A DNA stretch of 64,000 nucleotides, from contig JAJLRJ010000005.1 in NCBI GenBank assembly GCA_024195265.1, positions 41,402,780-41,466,779 of the forward strand, given 5' to 3'. Shown here piece by piece: positions 23,801 through 37,058 of the stretch. The notes under the pieces were generated by a model. It was not told the DNA's origin. It saw only the letters and a program-made list of their open reading frames with translations, and did not search any database. Each line of letters opens with the position of its first letter. The stretch's first letter is position 1. The position numbers were made by a program, and so were the translations under genes. Source of the DNA: Dendrophyllia cribrosa. Its lineage: Eukaryota; Cnidaria; Anthozoa; Scleractinia; Dendrophylliidae.

Positions 23801-26800
23801 ATGGTATGTTTTTTACGGTGAAAGGTTCAGTTCATTGGATTATTTCACTGAACCAATACAACGGAGGGCTTGTGAAGGTGAGTATATCTCGGTCAGATAT
23901 GGTGATCTTATTACACGGACCAGTCTGACAACAAACCAAACCAAACAACACACCCAAAGCACCTGCAAAATCTGGAGTTTACGCATGTCTTAAAAAAACA
24001 ATTTCCCTCATCTAGTTTGTTTCTTCCAGAATCAGTTATTTTTAAAGAAAAACAAGGACATCAATTTTCGCGTTTGGAAAGGAGTGAAACGGCTAAAATT
24101 AAAACGGGGAAAGTTTGTATTAAGAGGGGAGAACCTTAACTACAAGGTGGTTGCTATGGAAGAGTTCCAAACGTCATATAATCAGTTTTTTAACTTCCTC
24201 GGCTATGATGTTTGGTCACTTCGTTCTGTAAATGGTTCCATCAAATTTTATGAGTCACCACCATATTTGGACCAGAACATAAAACCCCTTAAAACTGAAA
24301 CATCGTACATTTTCCCCCAATAAAACCAATGTCAATGGCTTAAGATCATCCTAATAAAAAATCTGTAGCATGGATTTGTTAAAATGCACGTTATTGAAAA
24401 AGCTATGACGTCATAAAGGTGTCTTTTTATACATTTTCTTTAATAGCTTTCCTTTTTTCGTCTAAACGGTAATTCCATGCTACAGATGTTAAAAAAGTTG
24501 AGTTGCTTAAGATTAGCCAAAAAAATTGATTTTTATCTTTTCCTTTGAATTTGTACCCTTTTTATTCTCACGCGCGGTTGGGGACTGGCACTAGTTGCGC
24601 ATATGCAATGTTGGTTTAGTGATGTCTTGTGTTCAGTTTCATAACCATGTTAGCAGTTTATGACACGTGAGAAGTGCTAACCATGAAACAGTGTCCCTAG
24701 CAACGACTCTATAAAACTGTAAAAAAAACTTTAACATGCAAGGCTGATCAGACAGCAAATTCGTTCGATTTCTTTTAATAATATTTGCCCGATATTTCGG
24801 TTAGACAAAACTAACCTTCATCAGAGGCTAAAAGCTAAGTGAAGATGGAAACAAACGGTTACAATATTTAAAAAGGAAAGGGCTAAGAAAAAATGCTGAC
24901 ACATGATAGGCTAATAAACAAGTAACGGTTGAAAACTAGAAACGGCTAGTAATGATAACAACAATAAATATGTGGAAGATTAAATTTCGTCGCGTCTGTT
25001 CATTCCATTAGGTTCAAGTGTATTGGCTATAGTGATTAAATATGATTCTCTCGCTTTACGGATCATGTCTCTGTTAGAATTAATGAGTTCTGATGGGATG
25101 ATTTGGAGGTCGGTAATGGAGTGTCCGGTGATAGCAAAGTGATCTGACACGGCTAGGTTGATCCTGATGTTCTTTCTTTAAGGTCTTCTCAACTGCACGT
25201 CTGTGTTCCCCTAATCGATCGCTGACTTGTCGTTTTGTTTCACCGATGTATTGTGTATGGCATTAATGGCGCATTGGATCATATAGATGACGTTAGTGGA
25301 TGTGCAGCAAATGCGATGTCGTATTTGTCGTTTTTAATCGTGCCTTGGCTACGAGCCAAGCCGCACGACTGAGAAAATGGGCTCCAAAAAGTAAAAAAGT
25401 TTACTTTTTTCAAGTGGTTTATAGCCTGAGGCGAAGTGTTAGTGACGTCATATCAGTTGATATAGCAACTTCAAGCTCATGGATGATTGGATTTATTTAC
25501 AACATAAGAAAAAGGAAAATGACGAAACGAAACATATCAAGTAAAAGGAACTTACATTATTGCCGAGTTTGGCGAGAGTTACATTCGATAACGATCGTTT
25601 TCTTCCTTTTCGAGCAACAGATAAATGGAAGTATTGAATATAAAAGTTGACCTTTCATAAACGAGTGATTGCGAAAGACTAATTAAAGGTTTCAAATGAC
25701 GTACAGTGTAGTAACGTTCGTGACTGATCACCTAGTGTGACCGGAAAAGCGACTGTACATGTAAAACAAATCATAACAATATATTGAATTAATTCTCGTA
25801 CCTTAGGGACACGTACAAGACCCTTAAAGCTTCTTAAAGCACGACTTCACTACTCGAAGAGTTTTTGTTCTTGTTCACCTGTAGAGACGAATGTGTAAAA
25901 CGTGGTTCCTTCTTTGATAAAAGGAAATGTTTTACACCGATTTCTGTTACAACGGAAAATTCCAGGTGTTTAAGGGGGTGGTAGATAGATAGATAGATAG
26001 ATAATCTTTATTTAAACACGGTAAAAATTCGTCAGCTAAAAATCATTATAATACTAACACAAAGCAATAAACTAATATTAAAAAATATCTGGTCTGCCGG
26101 TGTACAGCTCTGACAAGAATGTCACGCAAGTTCTTGGATCTACGGTAGGAAATCAAAGGAGGGAAAGGGAATGCTTCTTTGCATCTTTTAGAAGAATGAA
26201 GGATGTTGAAATTTCTTTGAATCACTTTCAGTATGTTAGGGAGGGCTGGATTGAATGTTACTACAAGTGGTATCCTGTTTGTTTCTTTCGTGTCAGTTGC
26301 TGTTTCCAGGGCTGTACTACGTGGGATAGCATTTACTTTCTGGATTTGTTCCTTTACAAAGTGATAATTATGCCCTCTCTTGACCAAATGTCTTGTAAGG
26401 GCTTTTGTTCTTTCGCTGAAAAGGGCGTCTGTTGAGCCGATTCTGCGTAGTCGAAGAGCCATGCTATATGGATAGATTGCTTGGTGTGGGAGGGGTGGCA
26501 GGAGGATTTTAGGAGGTATTGGTGCTTGTCTGTAGATTTGACGTAAAGATCAGTTTCTAATTTCCCGTTGGTAAGGAGAACGCGAACATCTAAGAAAGGG
26601 ATTTCAGTGTCTGAGAAGCAGCTGGTAAACTTGATAGTAGGATGCAAGCTATTTTAATATTTGATAAAATCATGAAATTTATCTTCGATGTAACGCCACC
26701 AAATAAGGGGGAGTTTGGAGCAGTTGCTAGGGCTTTTTGTTCGAATTTACCCATGAAGAGATTGGCGTAAAATGGAGCCATTTTTGTACCCATTGCTGTG

Positions 26801-29800
26801 CCGTTAATTTGTCTGTAGTACTGATCGTTGAAAGAAAATGTGTTATTTGTGAGAATCATGCGAATAAGTCGTTGGTCCAGGAAATCACTACAGGCTTGGA
26901 TTCCGTCTTTGTGTGGTATTTGGTATAAAGGGAGGACACGTCCAGAGTTACAAGTAGAACCCCATCAGGAAGTTGACTGATATCATTAAGTTTGTTGAGA
27001 AAGTGTGTAGTGTCTTTTATGTAATTAATAAGATGGAAGATTCGAGACCAGTGGTTGAAGATGGAAATCGACAAATTGGGATATGTGTTCAGTCGGATGA
27101 CTATTGCTAGAGACTATAGGGCGTCCAGGGTGACCTTGATTGTGTATTTTGGGGATGGTGTAAAAGCGACCTGGTTTTGGTGTGTTCTCTTTAAGATATT
27201 TTGCTGTATCGTCGTCAACCATGATGTCTGATTGGAGGCCAGTGACGTATCTTTTAACACATTCTTGGGTGAGAAGGGTAATATCTTGATCAATTTTCTC
27301 GTAGAACTGTGTGTCGTTTAGTTGTCGACGGCATTCGCTTTCGTACTGGCCCAAGTCCAAAGGTTCACCCCCCCCCCCCCCCCCTCCCCGCCCTTAAAAC
27401 ACTGAAAAACGTGCTACAAATGCTAGTTGCAAACGAAAGCGCATATGGCACCATTTGTTTTTCAATATTTTATAAAATAAAATTTGGGATTTTTCTTAAA
27501 ATTTTCATGTTTGGCCATCTTGGGAGTTAAAGGGTTTTAAAACGGCAGTTCGTCATGACCCGCAGCACACAAAGCAAGAGCTCAAACTGTTTGGCTAATA
27601 TTATGTCAATTCAAAGCCGGAAATCTATGCATAACCTTTCCACATTCACAGAAGCGAAAAATTGGCATCAAGTAACTAAAAAACACTCTCGGTTTTGAAT
27701 ATAAACATCTTGACACATCAGTCTTCGTAGCCATTGTGTTGAAGTTCCCGGATGTTGACAAAACGGTTTAGCGGATACGTCTGCCTACCAAACATTTTTT
27801 TTTACAAAGTTGTTGCCTTAGTCAACTGTAAGGACCAATTGTGCTCTGTTCGCCTAGACTGAAGCCAAAGACCTCGAGCAAAGCGGTCACCCATTACCTT
27901 CGTCTGAGTCCGAATTACACAGTGTTCCGTATAGTCTAAGAAAAAAAATAAAGGAAACATATATGTTTTCACATAAAAGAATGACTGATCTATCTTTACA
28001 ATACAATACGATACGCAACGCAACGCAACACATTTTATTACTTCTCCCGGCCGGGTTTTTCAAAATCAATTTACAAAGTATCGGCTTATTACTATATACT
28101 AAATTAAAATGAAAAACCTAGGTTACACACTGCATGAAAATTATGGATTATAGATTATTAAACGAAATTAAAACTACGGTAAATTATTAGTTTTATTTAC
28201 GTGTTTTGGCGATTTCAAGACTATTATTCTTCTTAAAAAGTCCAATAGACGTGGAGTTTCTAATTTCACTGGAAAGATTTTTCCAAGTTTTACTAGAAAG
28301 CCCTGCAGCAAAATGCATGTTGTGCGACAAGTTCGACAAGAGGTTTGACACTGAGGAAGGTTAAGCTGTTCTCTCTGTCTGGTGCCATACAAGTGAGTTT
28401 CTGAGCGTTTTACAAGACTTGAACTTAAGTAACTAGGCGCAAGTCCGGGGCGCAAGTCCATTCAGACATTTATATATCATAGTGACATCATCCAGGCCGA
28501 AAAAAAAAACAGTGCTGTGGCTGTAATAACGAGGTGGTGCGTAGTATCAACGGGGTCCTATGGCAGAGTCCCACTAAATATGCCTGTGGTTTTTTTTTGT
28601 AACAGATAACCCATCGATTCAATTACCAGGCAAAACTTCATATCCTTTTACTGGAAAAAAGTACGTAATTAACTGCGTCGCAACAGGCTGGCCTCTTCCA
28701 ACAGTCAAGTGGCTCATGAATGGCACAGAACTCCATGATTGTGACATGAACCAGACGATTCATCTTGAAAATAAAAGTGACAGGAAATACAACTTAGTAA
28801 AAACACTTAGTATATCTGACTTAGACTTAGGACATACTGGGAATTACACTTGTGAAGCTACGAACCAGCGAGGAACTATAAAACGTACTATTTTGGTTAC
28901 GGTTTCCTGTAAGTTATTCATTTTCAAGTATTAGTATTAGTATTAGTATTAGTATTAGTATTAGTATTAGTATTAGTATTAGTATTAGTATTAGTATTAG
29001 TATTAGTATTAGTATTAGTATTAGTATTAGTATTAGTATTAGTATTAGAGCAGTTTTCAATTGAGTATCGAAAGTAATTACACAATTGCTTTGGTTTTGC
29101 ATTGCTACGCTTTGTGATTGGCTAAAAAATCTCGCGCCACTTTCTCGACCAATCAGAAGTAAAACCAAAACCAATCGTGACTTGCTCGCACGCGTTTTCC
29201 CGCGCCTGGTGCCGCCAACATGTAATTGCTTCGAGCTCTGATTGGTTCATTGGATTGTTTACGACTGCTGTGATTGGTCAGAGTAATTACTTTGGTTTTG
29301 GTTTTACGACACTCAATTGAAAACTGCTCTAGTATCAGTATTAGTATTAGTATTAGTATTAGTATTAGTATTAGTATTAGTATTAGTATTAGTATTAGTA
29401 TTAGTATTAGTATTAGTATTAGTATTAGTATTAGTATTAGTATTAGTGTGAGTATAGGTAATCATATGGCTTCGAGTTCAATTTGGGATTAATTTGCACT
29501 TGTGAGTTTTTCAAAAAGCTCAAATTGCACTCGCCGCTTAACGAGAAAACCGTATGATTACTTATTAATAATTATACATGAAAAAATTTGCATCCATTTT
29601 TTTTTTTTGCAAAAATTTTTTTTTGGAATTTTTTTTTTCTTTTTTTTGGCAAAAAAAAAAAGAAAAATTTTTTTTTTCAATTTGTAATTTGCACTGGCGT
29701 TACACTTTTTGCACCGGTGTTACACGTTTTGCACTGGTGTTACACTTGAACTGCACTGCTCTTAGCCAATCAGAATCGAGTAATTTTTTCATGTATATTA

Positions 29801-32800
29801 TTAGTATTAGTATTAGTATAAGTATTAGTATTAGTATTAGTATTAGTATTAGTAATAGTAATAGTAATGGTATTAGTATTAGTATTAGTATTAGTATTAG
29901 TGTTAGTATTAGTATTAGTATTAGTATTAGTATTAGTATTAGTATTAGTATTAGTATTAGTATTAGTACTAATACTTTACATTAACTTTGTACTATCTTT
30001 TTTTAGTCTTTTATTGATATATTTTTCATATACATGTAGGTATTAGTATTAGTATAAGTATTAGTATTAGTATTAGTATTAGTATTAGTAATAGACTAGT
30101 ATTAGTATTAGTATTAGTATTAGTATTAGTATTAGTATCAGTATCAGTATCAGTATTAATATTAGTATTAGTATAGGTATTCATAGTTTTTTCTACACTT
30201 CATAAGCATATATATTATCTATAATTCACTCATTTTGCATCTGAAACGCGTTTCCTAAATTAAAAAGTGTCGTTGTCTTCCCACTTTGCATTGCGCGCTT
30301 CTCTTATTGTTATGATACGGCTCTATTCCATATTTGGGTAAGCATATCACCTCTTGCACGAATGAAGTTCTCATCTACAATACAGCCGGCATGGACTTTC
30401 GCGGGCCCTGAAAATGGCGGATGAACCAACGTAGGCGCGCAATGCAAACTGGGTGGGTCAGATTCTTTAATTTATTAATTGAGTTTAATTTAAATGCTTC
30501 ATTCATTTATTGATTTATTTAACCCTATTTTACTTAGGCTTTTTTGAGTTCCCGAGCCTGGGTGGGTGGCACATTGTGTCCCACCTCATAACTTCAACAG
30601 CATTAAGGCTATGACAAAGAAACCTAGCGGGTACATGGAACGTCAAAATCTGTTTCCTTTGTGGTCCACACAATGGAACGATGACGTCATATGACATGGG
30701 AATTACGTAATTAGTTCTGCACATCCGCCATTTTGGAACCGCCATCTTGGATCCGCCATCTTGGATATCTGAACTTCTTCAAAACCTCTTTAAGTGCCCC
30801 TGCGATCAAATTTTTGATTTTAATTTTTTTACATTTTCGTGTACAATTAGACTTTCTTACTCATCTTGCCAAATTTCAATTCATTACGAACATCAGAAAT
30901 CATTTTATTTCAACATTTATTTCCGAGAATTTACGGCCGCCATTAATCAACCTTGTTCCAAGGCTTGGTTGCGAATGGGAGAAAGTGACGTCAAAGACTC
31001 AAAAATACCTCACGGGTTGAAAAGCAACAAAAACTTTGGACGTGTTCTTCGTGCAATTTTCCATGCTGATTGTTATTATAATTTCAACCCGTGAGGTATG
31101 TTTGAGTCTTTGACGTCACTGTCTCCCATTCGCAACCAAGCCTTGGAACAAGGTTGATTAATGGCGGCCGTAAATTCTCGGAAATAAGTATTAAAATAAA
31201 ATGACTTCTGATGTTCGTAATGAATTGACATTTGGCAAGATGAGTAAGAAAGTCTAATTGAACACGAAAATATAAAAAAATCAAAATCAAAAATTTGATC
31301 ACAGGGGCACTTTAACCTCCAAATTGACCAAACATCATTAAAACCCATAAAGAATGCTAAAATGTTACAAAAATGTAAAAGCCATGATGACAAACGTAGG
31401 TTTTTTTTTCATTAAAAGGTTAAAAAGATGCAAATTTTTAAAAAACTTGGAGAACATAACTTCAAAAGCATTAAATTCAAGAGCGTTAAAGCTATGACAA
31501 TGAAATATAGAGGGAATAAAGCACGTCCGAAACTGTTTCTTTTACGGTCCGCAAAATGGGACGATGGCGTCATATGACGTGGATATTACGTAATTAGTTT
31601 TACACAGCCGCCATCTTTGATATGTCATCTTGGAAAAAAAAAAACCCGTCCAAATTAACTTAAAATTAATTAAAAACCAATAAAGAAACGCTTAATGGTA
31701 TAAAAACGTAAACGTTATAACGATAAATTTGTTGTTTTTTTTCATTTAAAGGTAAAAATGCAAATTTCCATAAACGTGGTTTTCAACAAGTCAAGTCAAG
31801 TCACGTGAACCATAAAATGCCACACCAAAGTGTTGGCAGATACATTTTAGAAAACGTCCCGAAGTTTGATGGCGTTTGATTCCATATTAAAAAAAGTTAT
31901 AAATGTTGAAAGTAAGCACGGCACTTTGTGCCCCACCGACCAGGCTAGATAGGCTAGGGTTACATGTAATTTAATTAATCAATTAATTGTTAGAAATTTA
32001 TTTAATTAATCAATTAATTTTATTGTAGTGATTTATTGAATTTTTTTTATTTTTTGTGTTATATGTTTGCCAATTAGGTCCACCAATTCTACCTCTGCTG
32101 ACTGCATTGAATCCTGTGATGGGACCAAATGTCAATGTCACTTTAAAATGCGAGGTTAACCGCCTGGACCCTAAACAACAAAGCGCTTACCACTGGATGT
32201 GGATGTTTAATGATAGAAGAGAAATAAAAAAAGATGTGGATGGAAAGTATAAAACATTTACCGCGTACTCAACACCTAATTCGTGTCAACAAACAAAAGG
32301 TTCGATTACTCTTCATATTGCAAACGTTACCAAACAGGATCTGGGAAAATACAGGTGCGTGTTGATGGAATCAGACACAGTCGTCGCGGAAAAAGACATC
32401 CCTTTCTATGATTTTGGTAAGCTCTAACTTTAGATTATTATCAAAAAAACATACAAATTTACAGTCAAAATACTCAGCGCGTTCCGCTTATCATTTGGGA
32501 ATGACTTTCATAAATCGGGAACGGATTGCATTATAGCGGAGCTCAGGGGGCCGAAGGCCCGCGCGGAGTCCCATACTCATAGAAGCTATGCCCGTCATTT
32601 TTCATGGTCATGGCTCGCGGAATGTTTCGCTGGCGCGCGTGTGCCGCTGCCGTGTGCCCGTGTTGGACACGGTTAGTTCGCGGGCGCGTATTACGTCGCA
32701 AAACATGCGCGTATGACGCCACACAACATCCGAGATGTTTGTTTTCATTACGGATTTCACAACCAAAGAAGCAGAGATTTAAAGAATTTCCAAGCAAGCG

Positions 32801-33138
32801 AGGGACTTATATATTAAAGGTAAAACAGATTACATTCTCGATGGAAATTTATGTTGATATCAATCTGTGATTGACTTTTTCTTTGTCTTCTCGCTAGGTT
32901 TCGAGAATTGTTAAAAATTCAGTCGTTTTGATTTCTTTCATCGAAGACAGCTCGGCCTTGATGAGCTATTAATGGTTCGCGTTTTGCTTTTAAACATAAA
33001 CTTATGGAGATTTGAATAAAATTTTTCGAAAGAAGATTGTGTTGTCCATTTTTATGTGTTTGTTCATTCATGGTAGGTTGAAAAGCGATTTTATGTAAAC
33101 AAAACAAGACTTGGGACGGACCATTATTTTTCAGGAGG

Positions 33139-33177
<39 letters not shown>

Positions 33178-36100
33178 GAAATATTGAAAAAAATTGTTTC
33201 CAGGGCCTGAAAAGACAAAATAAATTGTTTGCAAACACGATACGTGTAAAAAAATATTTGCAGAGAAGTCAGATAAACTATTAAAAAATATTAGTTTCAA
33301 AACTGAAATATTGCCTAGTGATGCGAAAGCAAATACAGCTGAAAATAGCTCCAAGATGTCTCTTTCCATTTGGCTGCACAAGACAACTCCTTCACCTTGC
33401 CTTCGCAAAAAGCAGCCAAAAAGCCGGCTCTTCGTTGTGCCAACGGGTTTTCATTCAAGGAATGCCGCTTGCCTTGCCATTTAACGTTGACATTCTGTCG
33501 AGAAATGGGCGAGTTTCAGAAGTCTGTCATCTTCCTGACGATATCACCATCAAAGCTAATGGGTCACTAACTGTTTACAAGTTATTTGAAGTAACCTATG
33601 GCGATGGGAATCATTTTAAATCAGCAATGTGCCTGCCTTTACCGCTGGTACCACAGGGCCGGTGATACGAATATGATGGCCTGTGGGAACAACGTCAACG
33701 AGGATCAGGACTTCGGTACTGTGGAATCGCAAAAACGCCTGCTACTCCCCTGTCGTATGCCCTTTATTTGCGCCAGTTGCTGCGTAGGAATTATCAAAGG
33801 CTCCTTGCGAGCCAAGTCGTGAATATGAAACAACCATCGGACCTTTTCCTACCCTACACAAGAAGCAATTGCAGAATACCCCGCAAATGATATGCATCTA
33901 GTCGGAACTCTTTAAAGAACGAGGCATGAAACAATAGGCACTATTGTTATTCAATAAGGTGCATATAATCTGCGGGGTATTCTGCAATTTAGCCCGTGTA
34001 GCAAACACGTGGCAGGTAAAATCCACTGTGATTTTTATCAACAATGCTTTAAAGATGAATTACAGTCCGTACTGTGCAATCTCAGCTCGGCAATGTTTGT
34101 CAGCCTCACACAAAGGAATGTTTACTAGCGAAAATGAAAATTACGGGACAAACTTACCTTTTCCTTCATTATTAATGTCAGATATCCTTGCCAAACAATA
34201 ATAACAAGTAAAAAAACCCCAACGTTTTCCCAAACCGACGTTTCATCTCATCGAACATTCGTAAACACAAGGACCGTAACGGCGGCCTTGGTTTACTCTC
34301 ATCAACTCCATGTATGCTATTACCGAAGTGTAACATATCAACAATTTAATATAAATTTAATATAAAGTTTACGATGAGCGAGTGACTTTTCTCCAGTAAA
34401 AACAGTGAGTGATGTATAAAGGAACAACAAACTATAAATTACAAGGAGCGTATGTGGCCAAAATAATTGGCTATAGCACTATCGATTTTTTTTTTCGAAA
34501 AATAGCTTATTACATCAGATATTTTTAGCACCAGAGAAGATAGCACTGTAAAAAAAATGAAAAAAAAATGTTTGCAGGAAGGTGCTCTTGGAAAAAAATG
34601 ATTGCAGAGGCGCAATAATTGAAAAAAATTGTTTGCAGAGGAAAATTTCTCATCCCCCACCCCCCCTCCTCCAGAAAAATAATGGTCCGTCCCTAAACTT
34701 CATTCGCGTGGCCTTATGCAAATATATTTTTTGCAATTTTGATTTCCAAATCAGTTTCTCGGGACAATTTTTGATAAGCAACAGATGTATTTTGTTTAGA
34801 AATTAGTCTTACTAGTATCTAAACGGACAAAAAGTTGTTTTTGTGAACTTTTGTACGGTCTAAATGTACTGTGCAGACGGTCGCGTAAATCTGTTTTTGA
34901 GAATTGCTAAAATTGAAAAATAGCCCGGTCTTCAATCTTAATTCTTGTGTTTCCGACCTTTCACCTCAGTTAAGTTTATTATCGGCTTTCTGTTCAAAGA
35001 GCGACGCTGTTATAGGCTCAGCCTATCTATATATATTATACTAAAATCAAAATTCAAGTTTAAAATATTGATTATAGGAATCTTCCAACGGTAGCCTCAT
35101 TCGAAATAACGAATGTTGATTGGTTTGTTTACTGACATCAATCAAACGTTCACAGGCGAAATATGCAACCATTGGTCGCTGTTGGTTTCAGTGAATTCAG
35201 TTGCCTGGACTTCATAGGAATTTTTCTACACTTTCCGTGAAATTTCTCTTTCAGAGCTACCACTAGCATTTTAATTAACCCTATTTTCAACATTCATAAC
35301 TTCTTTAATATGTTTTCAAACGCCATCAAACTTTGTGACTTTTCCTAAAATTTATCTGACAACAATTTCATACGACAATTTATTGATCACGTGACTTGAT
35401 GTTTCCATGGCAACAAGATTTTGACAGCCACGTTTTTTGAAATTTGCATATTTGTACCTTTGAATGAAGAAAAACAATGTTTATTGGTGACTTTTATATT
35501 TTTACGTCATTTAGCGTTTATTTATTGGTTTTGATTAATTTCGAGTCAATTTGGACGGTTTTTAAGAGGTTTTTAAAAAATTCAGAAATCCAAGATGGCT
35601 GATCCAAGATGGCGGCCGTATAACTAATTACCTAATAACTACGTCATATGGCGTCATCGTTCCATGTGCGGACCGCAAGGGAGACAGTTTTGGACGTACT
35701 ATGTACCTTCTAGGTTTCATTGTCATAGCCTTAATGTTCTTGAAGTTACGAGGCTCAGGAACTCAAAAAAAGCCCAGGCTAAATAGGGTTAAGAATTCTG
35801 CTTCAGATTTTTATAAATGCAGCGTTTCTTTACATGAAAAAATACTCAGTGATGAATTTTTGTTGAGGAACAGAAATCAAGGTCAGATGTGTCAAGCCGC
35901 CAACTGTCGCCTGCTTTGCACGTGAAAATTCGCCTGATGTCAATAACAAACCAATCAGCATTCCTTATTTCGAATGAGGCTACCGTTGGAAGATTCCAAT
36001 ACTCAATTTAAAACCTGAATTTTGATTTCGATAATGCAATCCGTCCCCGATTAATGAAAGTCATTCCCAAATGATAAGCGGAACGCGCTGAGTATTTTGA

Positions 36101-36208
36101 CTGTAAATGTCAAATTACCGACCTTCGTCAACGTGAATGACCGTAGGTACAAATATATACAAATATATAGTAATATATTACATAGTCATACAGTAATATA
36201 GTAATATA

Positions 36209-36262
<54 letters not shown>

Positions 36263-36451
36263 CGTGGTTTCAAAACTGAAAACTTTTTAAAAATATTTTA
36301 ATTAATTTGTTCTAATTTTAAGCTGATTTTATATATCTGTATATAATTATATATTTACCTTTTATTGATGTTTTATGTAATTAGGTAATTAATTAATTAG
36401 CAAGGGCCCCACTGAAAACCGCCTTGGTGAGTTGGGTTCCCTCATTAAATA

Positions 36452-36492
<41 letters not shown>

Positions 36493-37004
36493 GTACATTG
36501 TTTGCTTTATGTTGCTTTTTTATGGTTGTGTGATCATTGACTTATTTTCATATTTACCAACTTGAACATGATTACATTTTAGTGAGTTCCAAAGTCCCAT
36601 CTCGTCCTGAAATTGTGAATTTGACAACTGTCAACTGTGGACGTGCCATACATGTGCAATGGAAATCATTCTCGACAAGTGAAATAACTGGATATAAAAT
36701 CAAGTTAATTTCAAACAAAGAGCGCTCATATAAAGTCTTTAACCTGTCAAGTGAAGTTAATTCAAAAAAACTTTATGTCCAAAGTAACACTGTTTATGAA
36801 GTACACATCAAGGCAAAGAACTCTGCAGGCTTTAGTCTTTGGGGAAAACAGCAGTTGACCACGACAGCAGGTTTTGTTTTGTTTTCGCTATCGTTTACTT
36901 AACATGACTTACCATAAAATTGCTCTTTTAAGCCCTGGGCTGAAACAACTTCGTAATTTTTTTTACTTGGCTGGCAAGCAAAAAACTATTGGCATATTAA
37001 CGGT

Positions 37005-37058
<54 letters not shown>

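Larger units (their letters stand above)
24780..27367 (-). mobile_element. Penelope-like retroelement, 5'-truncated and degraded
   Basis: Minus-strand order is RT (27360-26046), an inserted stretch (about 26090-25300), GIY-YIG nuclease remnant (about 25300-25160), and a 3' region with a hammerhead-like motif (24824-24795). The break at the RT end lies beside a C/G tract (27368-27384). Telomerase-related RT plus GIY-YIG is the signature of this class. Confidence 0.8.
32458..36115. repeat. Outer inverted repeat of a nested element cluster
   Basis: About 80 bases at 32458-32540 (ATACTCAGCGCGTTCCGCTT...) return inverted at 36035-36115. They bracket the elements at 33116-34695 and 35041-36045 and may be the ends of an older element that received later insertions. 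Confidence 0.65.

Noticed and set aside
24084..24323. 79-codon ORF after the VWA exon
   Set aside because: No domain and no splice signals that would join it to the receptor in frame with support.
26100..26435. Plus-strand 111-codon ORF
   Set aside because: Antisense shadow of the Penelope-like RT relic.
28914..29985. Ile-Ser and Leu-Ile repeat ORFs
   Set aside because: Translations of the TTAGTA hexamer arrays.
33124..33408. Proline-rich minus-strand ORF
   Set aside because: Produced by the G-tract at 33142-33176.
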